From JAPUDQ01 sp964532145 (GTDB lineage Bacteria; Patescibacteriota; Saccharimonadia; Saccharimonadales; Saccharimonadaceae): a stretch of DNA of 23,839 bases. The notes under the pieces were generated by a model that worked only from the letters and a program-made list of their open reading frames with translations, ran no database searches and had not been told where the DNA came from. Shown in pieces: positions 1 through 7,727 of the stretch (position 1 is its first letter; every line of letters starts with the position of its first letter). The stretch spans positions 1-23,839 of the forward strand of contig CAZHGM010000014.1 in NCBI GenBank assembly GCA_964532145.1. The letters run 5' to 3'. Both the position numbers and the translations under genes were made by a program.

Positions 1-33
<33 letters not shown>

Positions 34-39
34 GATAGG

Positions 40-64
40 TACCAGTCGTTAGACTGGTATTTTT
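40..64 (+). terminator. Rho-independent terminator after the tRNA
   Basis: An 8-bp stem (TACCAGTC/GACTGGTA) with a GTTA loop is followed by TTTTT. It sits 8 nt after the tRNA CCA end and would end that transcript. Confidence 0.8.
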
Positions 65-279
65 GATGCTTGAGAGAATTGATATGTGTCTGCGACCCGA
101 CTGACATTAACTGCTAGTAGCGGTTAATCTTTTCAAAGTTTGGTCAAAAAAATAGCTTTAGCTGTTGACGAGTAAGAATATCAGTCAGGTTCGTCTACTA
201 AGGATTTCTATTAGATATTGATGCTGTTGCTGGCGACTAATTTCTTTATGCCCAGAAATCATATCATGTTTCGTGGGTA

Positions 280-285
280 TATAAT
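280..285 (+). promoter_or_regulatory. -10 box of the peroxiredoxin gene (leaderless start)
   Basis: A perfect TATAAT. Counting seven positions downstream puts +1 on the A of the ATG at 292, so the mRNA is predicted to be leaderless. No clear -35 and no Shine-Dalgarno sequence are visible. Confidence 0.7.
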
Positions 286-291
286 AAAATC

Positions 292-762
292 ATGACAAAG
301 AATTTCACCTCATACCCGGCTCCCGATTTTTCACTGATTGGCGACGATGATAAACGGCATAGACTGGCGGATTATCAGGGTAGCTGGACAGTACTGTATT
401 TTTACCCGGAGGATGATACGCCCGGTTGTACGATCGAGGCATGTAGTCTGCGGGATTCGTATCACGAGCTACTGCAAAATGAGGTGAAGGTCGTCGGTGT
501 TTCAATGGATTCCCCGGTGAAACATCAGGATTTCAAGGCCAAATATTCATTGCCGTTTACGCTTCTCAGTGACCCTGAACGTGAAGCTATTCGTGCCTAC
601 AATGCTTGGGGCAAGAAGATGTTTGGACATGAAGGGATCTTGAGAAAGACGTTTGTTATCGACCCGGACGGTATCGTCCAAAAAGTGTATGGCCGTGTCA
701 CGCCCATTGGCCATGGCGCACAGGTGCTAAAGGACATCAAAGTGCTTCAATCAGCGCGGTAG
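292..762 (+). CDS. bcp: Bcp/PrxQ-type thiol peroxidase
   Basis: This is a 156-residue thioredoxin-fold peroxiredoxin that would reduce hydrogen peroxide and organic hydroperoxides in the cytoplasm using a reduced thiol donor. The motif TPGCTIEACSLRD places the peroxidatic Cys at residue 46 and the second Cys, as in the E. coli Bcp CxxxxC pair, at residue 51. The length matches the family (about 150-160 residues). The ATG at 292 is the predicted transcription start itself, so no ribosome-binding site is expected. The stop codon overlaps the end of the convergent membrane acyltransferase gene by 12 bp, with no room for a separate terminator. No other oxidative-stress gene is nearby. Confidence 0.95.
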   Translation: MTKNFTSYPAPDFSLIGDDDKRHRLADYQGSWTVLYFYPEDDTPGCTIEACSLRDSYHELLQNEVKVVGVSMDSPVKHQDFKAKYSLPFTLLSDPEREAIRAYNAWGKKMFGHEGILRKTFVIDPDGIVQKVYGRVTPIGHGAQVLKDIKVLQSAR

Positions 763-1866
763 TAAACGCTGCATGAGCGGGATACGCAGCAGCGCCCACA
801 TTGTGAGCACGGTCAGTATTCCGAGCAGCCCGTTTATCCAGAAATTACCGAGTGGGATGAGTGTTACGATAAACGGTAATATAAGTGCTTGCAAACAATA
901 GGCAGTGAGGGAGGCTTGACCAAACGGCATGAGTAGCCATCCAAGCCAGCGTTTGAGCGGCGTGCGAATAATATGAAAGAGCGCCAGCAGTCCAAAGAAC
1001 CAGACAAATGCTAATCCGATACGCAGCGGTACCAGTGGGTTGTTGGAAAACAACGGGTCAACATTGGCGCGAATGGAGATGTACGCATCACGGCTGATAC
1101 TGGTCGCTGGAGACTCAACAATCCCCCAGCCATGGACAAAGAAATAACTCGTCGCCATCGTGCCTAATGTCGTGACGATCAGCAAGGTGAGCAGCTCAAT
1201 ACGGAGTCGCGGACGATGATGCAGCCAGGCAAGTATTGTCTCAAGCTTCCAGCCAATTAAGGCTGCGCCAAAGAACAACACTTGCCATTGCATCGTAGCT
1301 TCGTTGATGTTGCCAAGTAAACTAAGGGCGTAGATGCTAGCCGACAACCCGGCCGCAATGTACCATGTGCCGCGGCGAATCAGCCACAAGAACCCCGGCG
1401 TAACGGCGAGCATCACAGCGTAGAGGCGCAAGAAATAAATCCAATCAGAGGCAAAGTGCGTCGAAATAACTTGGCCGAGGTAGGTCCATATGTCGGCGAG
1501 TTGCCAGACTTCCGGCAGTTTTGGCAGACGGTTTTCGTTTCCGCCAAGCATAGTCGTGAACGCTACGACAGCCAAGGTGATGCCCACACACCAGACATAG
1601 AGCATCGCCGCGCGCAGCCATAATTTTTTGGATAATTCCCCGAGGGGCGTGCGTGCGCCTTTATAGGCGCGCAAATAGCCAATCAGCAGGCCAGAGATTA
1701 AGAAAAATCCTTCCGCTGCTGATACCCATAGCCGCCCTTGTCCGGTGAGGTATTGGAGAGGACTGGGCCAAAACTGAGCGTGGTCCAGAATAATAATAAC
1801 GATGAAAAAACCTCTCAAAAGGTCGAGTTCGTCAATCCTCCGTGAGCGAATTTTGGTCGAAGGCAT
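751..1866 (-). CDS. OpgC-like multi-spanning membrane acyltransferase
   Basis: A 371-residue integral membrane protein with about ten hydrophobic segments. The N-terminus has an RIDELDLLRGF motif (residues 10-20), followed by a transmembrane helix ending in DHAQFW. This is the signature of the OpgC family, relatives of acyltransferase-3 proteins that move acyl groups (succinyl in OpgC proper) onto glycans across the membrane. The glycan acted on here is unknown; a cell-surface polysaccharide is plausible for a host-associated CPR bacterium but is inference. The ATG at 1866 lies one base after the predicted transcription start. The 3' end overlaps the convergent peroxiredoxin gene by 12 bp. 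Confidence 0.8.
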   Translation of the reverse strand: MPSTKIRSRRIDELDLLRGFFIVIIILDHAQFWPSPLQYLTGQGRLWVSAAEGFFLISGLLIGYLRAYKGARTPLGELSKKLWLRAAMLYVWCVGITLAVVAFTTMLGGNENRLPKLPEVWQLADIWTYLGQVISTHFASDWIYFLRLYAVMLAVTPGFLWLIRRGTWYIAAGLSASIYALSLLGNINEATMQWQVLFFGAALIGWKLETILAWLHHRPRLRIELLTLLIVTTLGTMATSYFFVHGWGIVESPATSISRDAYISIRANVDPLFSNNPLVPLRIGLAFVWFFGLLALFHIIRTPLKRWLGWLLMPFGQASLTAYCLQALILPFIVTLIPLGNFWINGLLGILTVLTMWALLRIPLMQRLLPR

Positions 1867-1873
1867 AACGACT

Positions 1874-1879
1874 ATTATA
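1874..1879 (-). promoter_or_regulatory. -10 box of the OpgC-like gene
   Basis: Minus-strand TATAAT at 1879..1874. Predicted +1 is 1867, giving a one-base leader before the ATG at 1866. Confidence 0.7.
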
Positions 1880-1910
1880 CCGAAAAAACTGAATTACGGC
1901 TGAGTGCTAG

Positions 1911-2636
1911 CTAACGCGGACGACTTGCGGCAATACGACGAGCTGATACTGCGAAACGATCATCGATGATCTGCGGCTCATATTCGCCATACCGATGCAA
2001 ACAGGCGGCCTCCAAAAGCGCATCGGCAAATACCGGATTTTTGGGTAGCAGCGAGCCGTGAAGATATGAACCATAGACATGCCGCCACCTGGCTCCCTCG
2101 GTTTTATCACGTCCGTTGTTGCCTGCGCCTTTTTTCACGATACCGAATGGTTTTTGGTTCTCGCCGAGTACGGTCATACCGCTGTGATTTTCGTAACCGA
2201 TGATATCGCCGAAATCCGTTGAAGTAACGATATTCCCGATCATGCGTGTATCACTACCGTAGGTTTCGATATCGAACAGGCCAATACCTCCAATTCGCTC
2301 GCCGTCTTTTGTTTGGAAAAAATGCCCGAACAGCTGATAGAGGCCGCAGATCACAAGCATCGGAACATTGCGCTCGCCAAGGCGAATAATCTCTGGGCCT
2401 CGCTGTAGCAGATCATCTTGAATGACTGACTGGCCGGAGTCCTGGCCGCCACCGCCAACAATGAGGTCGGTATGATCGGGTATTGTGTCTCCTGGATTCA
2501 CCGCAATAATCGTTGCATCGTAACCATGCCATTCGGCGCGACGCTTTAGGGTCAGAACATTGCCCCAGTCGCCGTAAATATTCATATCGCGTGGGTACAA
2601 GTGGACGATCGTGAGCGGCTGTATTGTACGTTTCAT
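1911..2636 (-). CDS. gatD: Lipid II isoglutaminyl synthase, glutamine amidotransferase subunit GatD
   Basis: This 241-residue class-I glutamine amidotransferase (CobB/CobQ type) would release ammonia from glutamine for MurT, which amidates the D-Glu of lipid II to D-isoglutamine. The nucleophile is Cys98 in VICGLYQLFG and the catalytic His is His193 in YLHGSLLPKNP; S. aureus GatD (243 residues) has them at 94 and 189. An N-terminal NIYGDWGNVLTL motif is also family-typical. An ATG at 2636 was chosen over the longer open frame: it overlaps the murT stop as ATGA and has GGAGG about 10 nt upstream. It is therefore translationally coupled to murT and the last gene of the operon. Confidence 0.93.
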   Translation of the reverse strand: MKRTIQPLTIVHLYPRDMNIYGDWGNVLTLKRRAEWHGYDATIIAVNPGDTIPDHTDLIVGGGGQDSGQSVIQDDLLQRGPEIIRLGERNVPMLVICGLYQLFGHFFQTKDGERIGGIGLFDIETYGSDTRMIGNIVTSTDFGDIIGYENHSGMTVLGENQKPFGIVKKGAGNNGRDKTEGARWRHVYGSYLHGSLLPKNPVFADALLEAACLHRYGEYEPQIIDDRFAVSARRIAASRPR

Positions 2637-3922
2637 ATGTCGATCGCCTCCAGTTTGTAGCGTTTTTCTAGAATTCTCCGTAGTTGCATCATTGCAGTGT
2701 AGGTGCAAAATACTCGTTTTGGTGAGGGTGAGCGACGCAGAAACTCATCAAGGGCACGAGGTATAGCCTCGGTGACGGTACCTACTTCGACGTCGTCGTA
2801 CTGAAGCCGCAATGCCATATCGTAGGCCCGTATACCTGTCACCATCTCAACTTTAGAAAACTGACTAAGATCTACATCCCATAGCCATGACATGTCACGA
2901 CCGTCGGCGTAGTTATCATTGATGGCAATCATGGTAGGGGTAGGATTGTGCCTATAGGATTCGAGCGCGAGCCGAAATCCTGCAGGGTTCTTCACGAGGA
3001 CAATTTCAAACGGATACCCATCGACAGTCAATGCCTCACCGCGGCCGAACGCTGGCTTAACATTGGCAAGTGCTTTTAGCAGTGAAGCAGGTGAGCAATC
3101 CTCACCGAGAATCATCCGGGCAAGACAGAGTGCGCCCGCGGCATTTTGCATGTTGTGGATTCCCTGTAGTTGCAGGTCAGCGCGCAGTGCAGCTTTGGCA
3201 TTGCCAAATCGAAACCAGGCTGATTGGTTGTGTAGTTTCGCGAGCGTGATGTCGCCGGGGCGCGTCACAATAGGCTTCTGTGACGGAGTGTCCGTGCCAT
3301 GAAGCTGTTGGTCGGTTGGGAAGAGTGAATAAAGCGCAGGCGCGACACCAAACATTCTGACGTCAACAGAATCTGGTGGCGTCGAAAGAAGAGTGGATAG
3401 CAAAGGGTCGTCGCGGTTAAGCACGACGCCGTCGGTACTCGACTCGGCGACCTTTGCGAGTAGGGATGCTGTATGGTCGATCTCACCAAACCGATCGAGC
3501 TGATCGCGCATGACGTTGAGCAAAAGACTATAGCGCGGACGTAAACGTTTCACAAAATGTACCGCATACGCTTCGTCGAGTTCGAGTACGGCAATATCTG
3601 CGTCAAGTTGGCCGGATGTGTCAACCTCCTGGATAAGTGAGGCGATAATACCACGGGTAAAGTTGCTGCCTGTTTTGTTGGTAAACACCTTGAGCCCATG
3701 GGCTTGCAATAATGAACAAACAATTTTGGTGGTTGTTGTTTTGCCATTGGTGCCAGAAATAACAACAACACCACGCGGGATGCCGCTGAGAACTTTGGCT
3801 GAAAAATCAGGGTCGATTTTTTCTACGATCAGACCTGGCACGGCCGACCCCGATCCGCCACGCAGCCGGCTGAGGTGGCGGATGGTTTTGCCGATGGTGA
3901 CGACGTGTTTGTGGGCAATCAT
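2633..3922 (-). CDS. murT: Lipid II isoglutaminyl synthase, Mur-ligase-like subunit MurT
   Basis: A Mur-ligase-like ATPase of about 429 residues that, with GatD, amidates the stem-peptide D-Glu of lipid II. The central domain has the ATP loop SGTNGKTTTTK (residues 56-66). The C-terminal DUF1727 domain carries AINDNYADGRDMSWLWD (333-349), whose Asp completes the composite GatD/MurT site. S. aureus MurT carries a four-Cys zinc ribbon in the middle domain. The equivalent stretch here (about residues 190-240) has no Cys at all. The open frame allows an ATG at 3928, but that lies 2 nt from the -10 box and upstream of predicted +1 (3924). The ATG at 3922 is therefore preferred. Confidence 0.92.
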   Translation of the reverse strand: MIAHKHVVTIGKTIRHLSRLRGGSGSAVPGLIVEKIDPDFSAKVLSGIPRGVVVISGTNGKTTTTKIVCSLLQAHGLKVFTNKTGSNFTRGIIASLIQEVDTSGQLDADIAVLELDEAYAVHFVKRLRPRYSLLLNVMRDQLDRFGEIDHTASLLAKVAESSTDGVVLNRDDPLLSTLLSTPPDSVDVRMFGVAPALYSLFPTDQQLHGTDTPSQKPIVTRPGDITLAKLHNQSAWFRFGNAKAALRADLQLQGIHNMQNAAGALCLARMILGEDCSPASLLKALANVKPAFGRGEALTVDGYPFEIVLVKNPAGFRLALESYRHNPTPTMIAINDNYADGRDMSWLWDVDLSQFSKVEMVTGIRAYDMALRLQYDDVEVGTVTEAIPRALDEFLRRSPSPKRVFCTYTAMMQLRRILEKRYKLEAIDI

Positions 3923-3930
3923 TCTCATTT

Positions 3931-3936
3931 AGTATA
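3931..3936 (-). promoter_or_regulatory. -10 box of the murT-gatD operon
   Basis: Minus-strand TATACT at 3936..3931, inside the palindrome AGTATACT. Predicted +1 is 3924, two bases before the ATG at 3922. It diverges from the promoter at 3991-3999. Confidence 0.6.
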
Positions 3937-3990
3937 CTACTTGAACTACCAAATTTCCCATTTCACGCCGCCTGTCATGCCTCGTCTTCA

Positions 3991-3999
3991 TGCTATACT
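3991..3999 (+). promoter_or_regulatory. Extended -10 promoter of the membrane-protein/Clp operon
   Basis: TGCTATACT is an extended -10 (TGn plus TATACT at 3994-3999). Predicted +1 is exactly the A of the ATG at 4006, a leaderless start. Confidence 0.75.
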
Positions 4000-4005
4000 A
4001 CGGTT

Positions 4006-4377
4006 ATGCTTATGGCGTTTTTTTCGTGGTGGTATACCGAGGGGTGGCAGCGCCAAATGAAGCATGTCCTGCAGCGAATCGGCATACTGGCTGACATGTT
4101 TTCGATAGATGTAATACTTCGGACGTTATTTTCACCCTTCCGCCAAATTGATGCCGACAAGGTAAATGGGCCGCTTGGCGTACATGTTCATGCCTTTATA
4201 GACAAATCTGTTTCACGCATGATTGGGGCTATGGTGCGGCTGGCTGTGCTACTAGCGGGGTGTATTAGTATTCTGCTAGCATGTATGGCGGGCGTGTTGT
4301 ATCTTATGACATGGCCGCTGCTGCCGCTGCTGCCGATTGTCGGGACTCTCATGATGCTCCGAGGGTGGTCGTTATGA
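4006..4377 (+). CDS. Small two-helix membrane protein, partner of the Clp-like ATPase
   Basis: A 123-residue protein with no recognised family. The N-terminal two thirds is amphipathic and soluble-looking, with a conserved-looking TLFSPFRQID stretch near residues 40-50. The last 50 residues form two hydrophobic helices (about 71-96 and 98-118). Its stop overlaps the ATG of the following Clp-like ATPase as ATGA, so the two are translationally coupled and made together. Because the ATPase also has N-terminal membrane helices, a membrane complex of the two is a reasonable guess, but nothing in this sequence proves it. Translation is predicted to start leaderless at 4006. Confidence 0.8.
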   Translation: MLMAFFSWWYTEGWQRQMKHVLQRIGILADMFSIDVILRTLFSPFRQIDADKVNGPLGVHVHAFIDKSVSRMIGAMVRLAVLLAGCISILLACMAGVLYLMTWPLLPLLPIVGTLMMLRGWSL

Positions 4378-6755
4378 GTGTGTTTCGATATGACAGTAAT
4401 CGTTCTCGGCGCGCACGGATGTTGCAGCTGTTTACCAAACGTTTTTTATCAATTCTCTATATGGGACTTTCAACAGCCGTCCTAGCAGGAGTTGTGCTGT
4501 TGCTTATCAGTCAGCCACTTGGCTGGGTGGTAATAAGCCTCGGCGGCCCGATCGCCGCACTGCTCATCTGGCAACAGCAAGGGCTAAAATATATTCCACC
4601 CGCGCATACCGGTACGCTGGATGACGTTATAGAGTCAGAGGTGCTTCGACTTATCCCAAAGCACCCGACGCCACGTACGCTTGTCGAAGCGGCCATGCAC
4701 AGCCAAAGCGCTCAGTTTTTTGTAGCTCGATTCGGACTGGCACCGCAATTTCTTCATGATTTATCCAGCGATGAGCCAAGCGACACAACGATGGTTCTTG
4801 CTACCGCAGATGAGTATCGCAAGCATGCTGCAAGCGAGCAGCTAACAGGAGGCATGGTGCTGGCGGCCGTTTGCACTACGCACCCTCAGCTCAAGAATTT
4901 ACTGTCACATATGCAACTTGACGAGGCTGATATACCTCACGGTGTCGAGTGGTATGAACGCTTAATGGCTCTCATTGCCGAGGAAAAGAAGCCAAAACGG
5001 ACCGGCGGTATTGCAAGGGACTGGAGCTTTGGTTGGGCAAACTTGCTAAATAGGTTCGGTCTGAATGTAAGCGACCAAGTTGCACGTGGTGGGCTGTTAC
5101 ATGTCCGGCTAGACTCACATGCGGCGGCACTTGAGTTTCTGTATGATACATTGAGCTCGAACGGCCGTCAAAATGCGGCACTGATAGGTCCGCTTGGTTC
5201 CGGGAAATCAACCATCATAAAGGCATTTGCCGAATCACTACTGGCAGCCGACAGCTCCTTACCGTCATCGCTTAAATTTCGTCAAGTGATCAGCCTTGAT
5301 GCAAGTTCGATCATTAGTGCCTCACGGTCACGCGGTGAGCTAGAAAGCCTTGTGAATCGATTGTTCGTCGAAGCATATAGGGCCAAAAACATTATTTTAT
5401 GCCTCGATGACGCGCAGTTGTTTTTGGAAGACAGACCCGGCTCGGTCGATCTTAGTTCAATTCTCATGCCAATAATAGAGGGTGGGGGGCTTCGCTTAAT
5501 ACTGACGATGGACGAGCAGCGTTACCTGCAAATATCACAGCGCAATCCGGCGCTGGCGAATGTATTAAACCGGCTGTCCGTAGCGCCTGCGAACATGAAT
5601 GAAACGATGCAGGTAATGCAGGATCAGATTATCAGCATTGAGTTTCAGCGCAATGTGACATTTATGTACCAGGCTTTGAAAGAGGCGTATCGCCTGAGTG
5701 AGCGCTACATGTACGACCTTGCACAGCCTGGCAAGTCAGTGCGCCTGCTTGAACAGGCAGCGGCCTATAGTGAAAGTGGCCTTGTGACGGCGAATTCGAT
5801 CGTCAGGTGCCTAGAGCAGACCAGCGGTGTCAAAGTTGGCCGTGCCGATACGGCGGATGAAAAAGAAAAACTCCTCAATCTTGAGCAGCTTATCCACCAG
5901 CGGATGGTCAATCAGTCCCGGGCTGTCAGTGTTGTGTGTGATGCGCTTCGTCGAGCGAGGGCCGGGGTGAAAAATGAAACTCGTCCGATCGGTACGTTTT
6001 TGTTCTTGGGGCCGACTGGCGTAGGTAAAACTGAGTTGAGCAAAGCCTTGGCGGCGGAATATTTTGGCGGCGAAGATCACTTGGTGCGAATCGATCTCAA
6101 CGAATACGTCAGGCCTGATGATGTTGCACGACTTATCGCCAACGGTGCCGAAGACCCACGCAGTTTGACCGCCCAAATCATGAAACAGCCATTTTCTGTC
6201 GTGTTGCTCGATGAAATCGAAAAAGCGCACCCGCAAGTCTTGACAACATTGCTGCAGATGCTTGACGAGGGTATCCTTCGTGATATAAATAACCGCGAGG
6301 TGAGCTTCCGCGACGCAATTGTGATCGCGACAAGTAACGCCGGTGCTACGACAATTCGTGAGTTGGTCAAACACGGCTTTGATCTGGAAGATGTCGAGGC
6401 GAAGTTCGTTGATAAGCTGCTCGAAACCCAGCAGTTCCGTCCAGAATTTCTCAACCGTTTTGATGAGATTGTTCTGTTCCGTCCGCTCACTGAGGCTGAG
6501 CTGGTGCAGGTTGTCCAGCTGATGGTAAAGAGCACCAATGATACGCTTTCATCACAAAAAATCTCGATTACGCTTAATGAAGCGGCCGCAAAAAAGCTTG
6601 CTAGCATCGGCTACGACCCTCAGTTCGGCGCTCGTCCAATGCGTCGTATGGTGCAGCGGACGGTCGAAAACTTGATTGCCCGTAAAGTGCTCGAAGACTC
6701 TATCCAAGCTGGCGACATTATTACTATCACGGAAAACGATATCCAGCTTAGCTAA
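4374..6755 (+). CDS. Membrane-anchored ClpC/ClpB-like double AAA+ ATPase
   Basis: A 793-residue ATPase. Residues about 22-65 hold one or two transmembrane helices. Next come Clp-N-like helical repeats (about 80-190), AAA-1 with Walker A GPLGSGKST (272-280) and Walker B ILCLDDAQLF, then AAA-2 with Walker A GPTGVGKT (546-553), Walker B VVLLDEIEKAHP and the RPEFLNRFDE arginine-finger region. A ClpB-type D2-small domain closes the protein. No long coiled-coil middle domain as in ClpB is visible. AAA-1 Walker B ends DD rather than DE, so its hydrolysis may be altered. Around the usual ClpP-docking [LIV]GF site the sequence reads KHGF, so protease partnership is uncertain. The ATG at 4374 overlaps the upstream stop; the longer open frame to 4281 is rejected. 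Confidence 0.92.
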   Translation: MSVFRYDSNRSRRARMLQLFTKRFLSILYMGLSTAVLAGVVLLLISQPLGWVVISLGGPIAALLIWQQQGLKYIPPAHTGTLDDVIESEVLRLIPKHPTPRTLVEAAMHSQSAQFFVARFGLAPQFLHDLSSDEPSDTTMVLATADEYRKHAASEQLTGGMVLAAVCTTHPQLKNLLSHMQLDEADIPHGVEWYERLMALIAEEKKPKRTGGIARDWSFGWANLLNRFGLNVSDQVARGGLLHVRLDSHAAALEFLYDTLSSNGRQNAALIGPLGSGKSTIIKAFAESLLAADSSLPSSLKFRQVISLDASSIISASRSRGELESLVNRLFVEAYRAKNIILCLDDAQLFLEDRPGSVDLSSILMPIIEGGGLRLILTMDEQRYLQISQRNPALANVLNRLSVAPANMNETMQVMQDQIISIEFQRNVTFMYQALKEAYRLSERYMYDLAQPGKSVRLLEQAAAYSESGLVTANSIVRCLEQTSGVKVGRADTADEKEKLLNLEQLIHQRMVNQSRAVSVVCDALRRARAGVKNETRPIGTFLFLGPTGVGKTELSKALAAEYFGGEDHLVRIDLNEYVRPDDVARLIANGAEDPRSLTAQIMKQPFSVVLLDEIEKAHPQVLTTLLQMLDEGILRDINNREVSFRDAIVIATSNAGATTIRELVKHGFDLEDVEAKFVDKLLETQQFRPEFLNRFDEIVLFRPLTEAELVQVVQLMVKSTNDTLSSQKISITLNEAAAKKLASIGYDPQFGARPMRRMVQRTVENLIARKVLEDSIQAGDIITITENDIQLS

Positions 6756-6757
6756 TC

Positions 6758-6766
6758 TGTTATAAT
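6758..6766 (+). promoter_or_regulatory. Extended -10 promoter of the tRNA-Gly/tRNA-Arg unit
   Basis: TGTTATAAT, an extended -10 with a perfect TATAAT at 6761-6766, begins 3 nt after the ATPase stop. Predicted +1 is 6773, 3 nt before the tRNA. Confidence 0.75.
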
Positions 6767-6775
6767 TATCTCATT

Positions 6776-6850
6776 GCGGGATTCGTATAACGGTTAATAT
6801 GCAAGTTTTCCAAACTTGAGACAGGGTTTCGACTACCCTATCCCGCACCA
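6776..6850 (+). tRNA. tRNA-Gly(TCC)
   Basis: Acceptor GCGGGAT pairs with ATCCCGC, discriminator A, and CCA is encoded. The anticodon stem CAAGT/ACTTG holds the loop TTTCCAA, giving anticodon TCC. The D and T arms fold normally. It is followed after 16 nt by tRNA-Arg and is probably co-transcribed with it. Confidence 0.95.
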
Positions 6851-6866
6851 CGTTTTGATACGGTAT

Positions 6867-6943
6867 GCCCTGATAGCTCAGCCGGATAGAGCAGAGGACT
6901 TCTAAGCCTAAGGTCGTTGGTTCGAATCCAACTCGGGGCACCA
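6867..6943 (+). tRNA. tRNA-Arg(TCT)
   Basis: Acceptor GCCCTGA pairs with TCGGGGC (one T:G), discriminator A, CCA encoded. The anticodon loop CTTCTAA gives TCT (AGA codons). The anticodon stem is unusual: GAGGA faces GCCTA, so positions 31-39 (A.G) and 27-43 (G.A) do not pair and only three Watson-Crick pairs remain. The T arm is regular. Confidence 0.9.
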
Positions 6944-7044
6944 TGACAACATAGGCGAACGGCAGGTGGGCTGATCTTCCCTCTCAGGCCCAGATGTAGA
7001 TACCCATGAGTGCGACTGTGATCAGCGTGCTTGCTTTTATAAAA

Positions 7045-7072
7045 TCGACACCTCCGGATCCTGTGGTATACT
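7045..7072 (+). promoter_or_regulatory. Promoter of the fibre-like gene pair
   Basis: TCGACA (7045-7050), a 16-nt spacer, then TATACT (7067-7072) preceded by TGG, an extended -10. Predicted +1 is about 7079, giving a leader of about 41 nt with a G-rich ribosome-binding site. The rest of 6944-7119 shows no gene, only a weak GGGC-TGA/TCA-GCCC hairpin near 6968. Confidence 0.6.
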
Positions 7073-7119
7073 AAAAACCATAATTGCTATCATAAAATGT
7101 GTATAAAAGGGGGTATGAT

Positions 7120-7707
7120 ATGGCACGACTACCAACGCCTGGGGGTGATTCAGGAGACTGGGGTACGATATTAAATGATTTTTTGTCAGTAGCGCATGAC
7201 ACCAATGGCGCACTTAAAGCAGGTGTTGTTAGCGAAGCGACGCTCGATAGCAATCTTGCTGCAAAAGTCAACGCTACAAGCGCAACCACACTTTCTGGCG
7301 ACGTTACCGGCACATTATCCGCGAGTGTGGTCGGTGCGGTGAATGGAGTGACAATTTCAGGCACACCAACTGCTGGGCAAATTATTAAGGCCACCAGCTC
7401 AACTGCAGCCAGCTGGGGTGCAGACAATGTCGGCTCACCGGTCGCACGAACTGTTGTGAGTACGTCCAGCAATATGACTGCTGCTGCCGGTAATGTTGTA
7501 CTTGCCTCTGGTGCGATTACGATTACTCTTCCATCGGCCGCAAACGGCTCAGCCATAAGCGTGAAGAAGGTCGACGCAACGTCATCAACTGTTACGGTAG
7601 TAGGGTCAAGCGGTGCCTTGATCGACAACGGTACAAGCTGGATTGCGAATGAGCAGTGGACAGTGGGTAACTTTGTAACTAACGGAACCGACTGGTTCTC
7701 AGTCTAA
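7120..7707 (+). CDS. Tail-fibre-like / surface stalk protein, short paralogue
   Basis: 195 residues of low-complexity, Ala/Thr/Ser/Gly/Val-rich sequence. It opens with MARLPTPGGDSGDWGTILND, a motif I associate with phage tail-fibre-type and related surface proteins. A GDVTGTLSASVVGAVNGVTI-type repeat (about residues 62-80) follows, as in beta-structured fibre stalks. There is no signal peptide, transmembrane helix or LPXTG motif, so if it acts outside the cell the export route is not visible. The ATG at 7120 follows AAAGGGGG with 6 nt spacing and matches the start of its paralogue; the in-frame ATG at 7099 is rejected. It is the first of two genes 20 nt apart. Function is not known from the sequence. 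Confidence 0.8.
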   Translation: MARLPTPGGDSGDWGTILNDFLSVAHDTNGALKAGVVSEATLDSNLAAKVNATSATTLSGDVTGTLSASVVGAVNGVTISGTPTAGQIIKATSSTAASWGADNVGSPVARTVVSTSSNMTAAAGNVVLASGAITITLPSAANGSAISVKKVDATSSTVTVVGSSGALIDNGTSWIANEQWTVGNFVTNGTDWFSV

Positions 7708-7727
7708 GGCGGGGGGTATACGCACAT

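Noticed and set aside
305..505. Minus-strand frame opposite the peroxiredoxin gene
   Set aside because: It lies inside a clear family member in another frame and has no promoter or ribosome-binding site.
4281..4373. Longer N-terminus for the Clp-like ATPase
   Set aside because: It would overlap almost the whole end of the upstream gene and encodes an Ala run; the ATGA coupling at 4374 is far better.
5811..6607. Two long minus-strand frames opposite the Clp-like ATPase
   Set aside because: They are shadows of the conserved AAA-2 domain; their sequences show no domain logic.
7071..7628. 185-codon minus-strand frame opposite the short fibre-like gene
   Set aside because: It mirrors the Ala/Val/Thr-rich repeats on the other strand; the plus-strand frame has a paralogue and ribosome-binding site.
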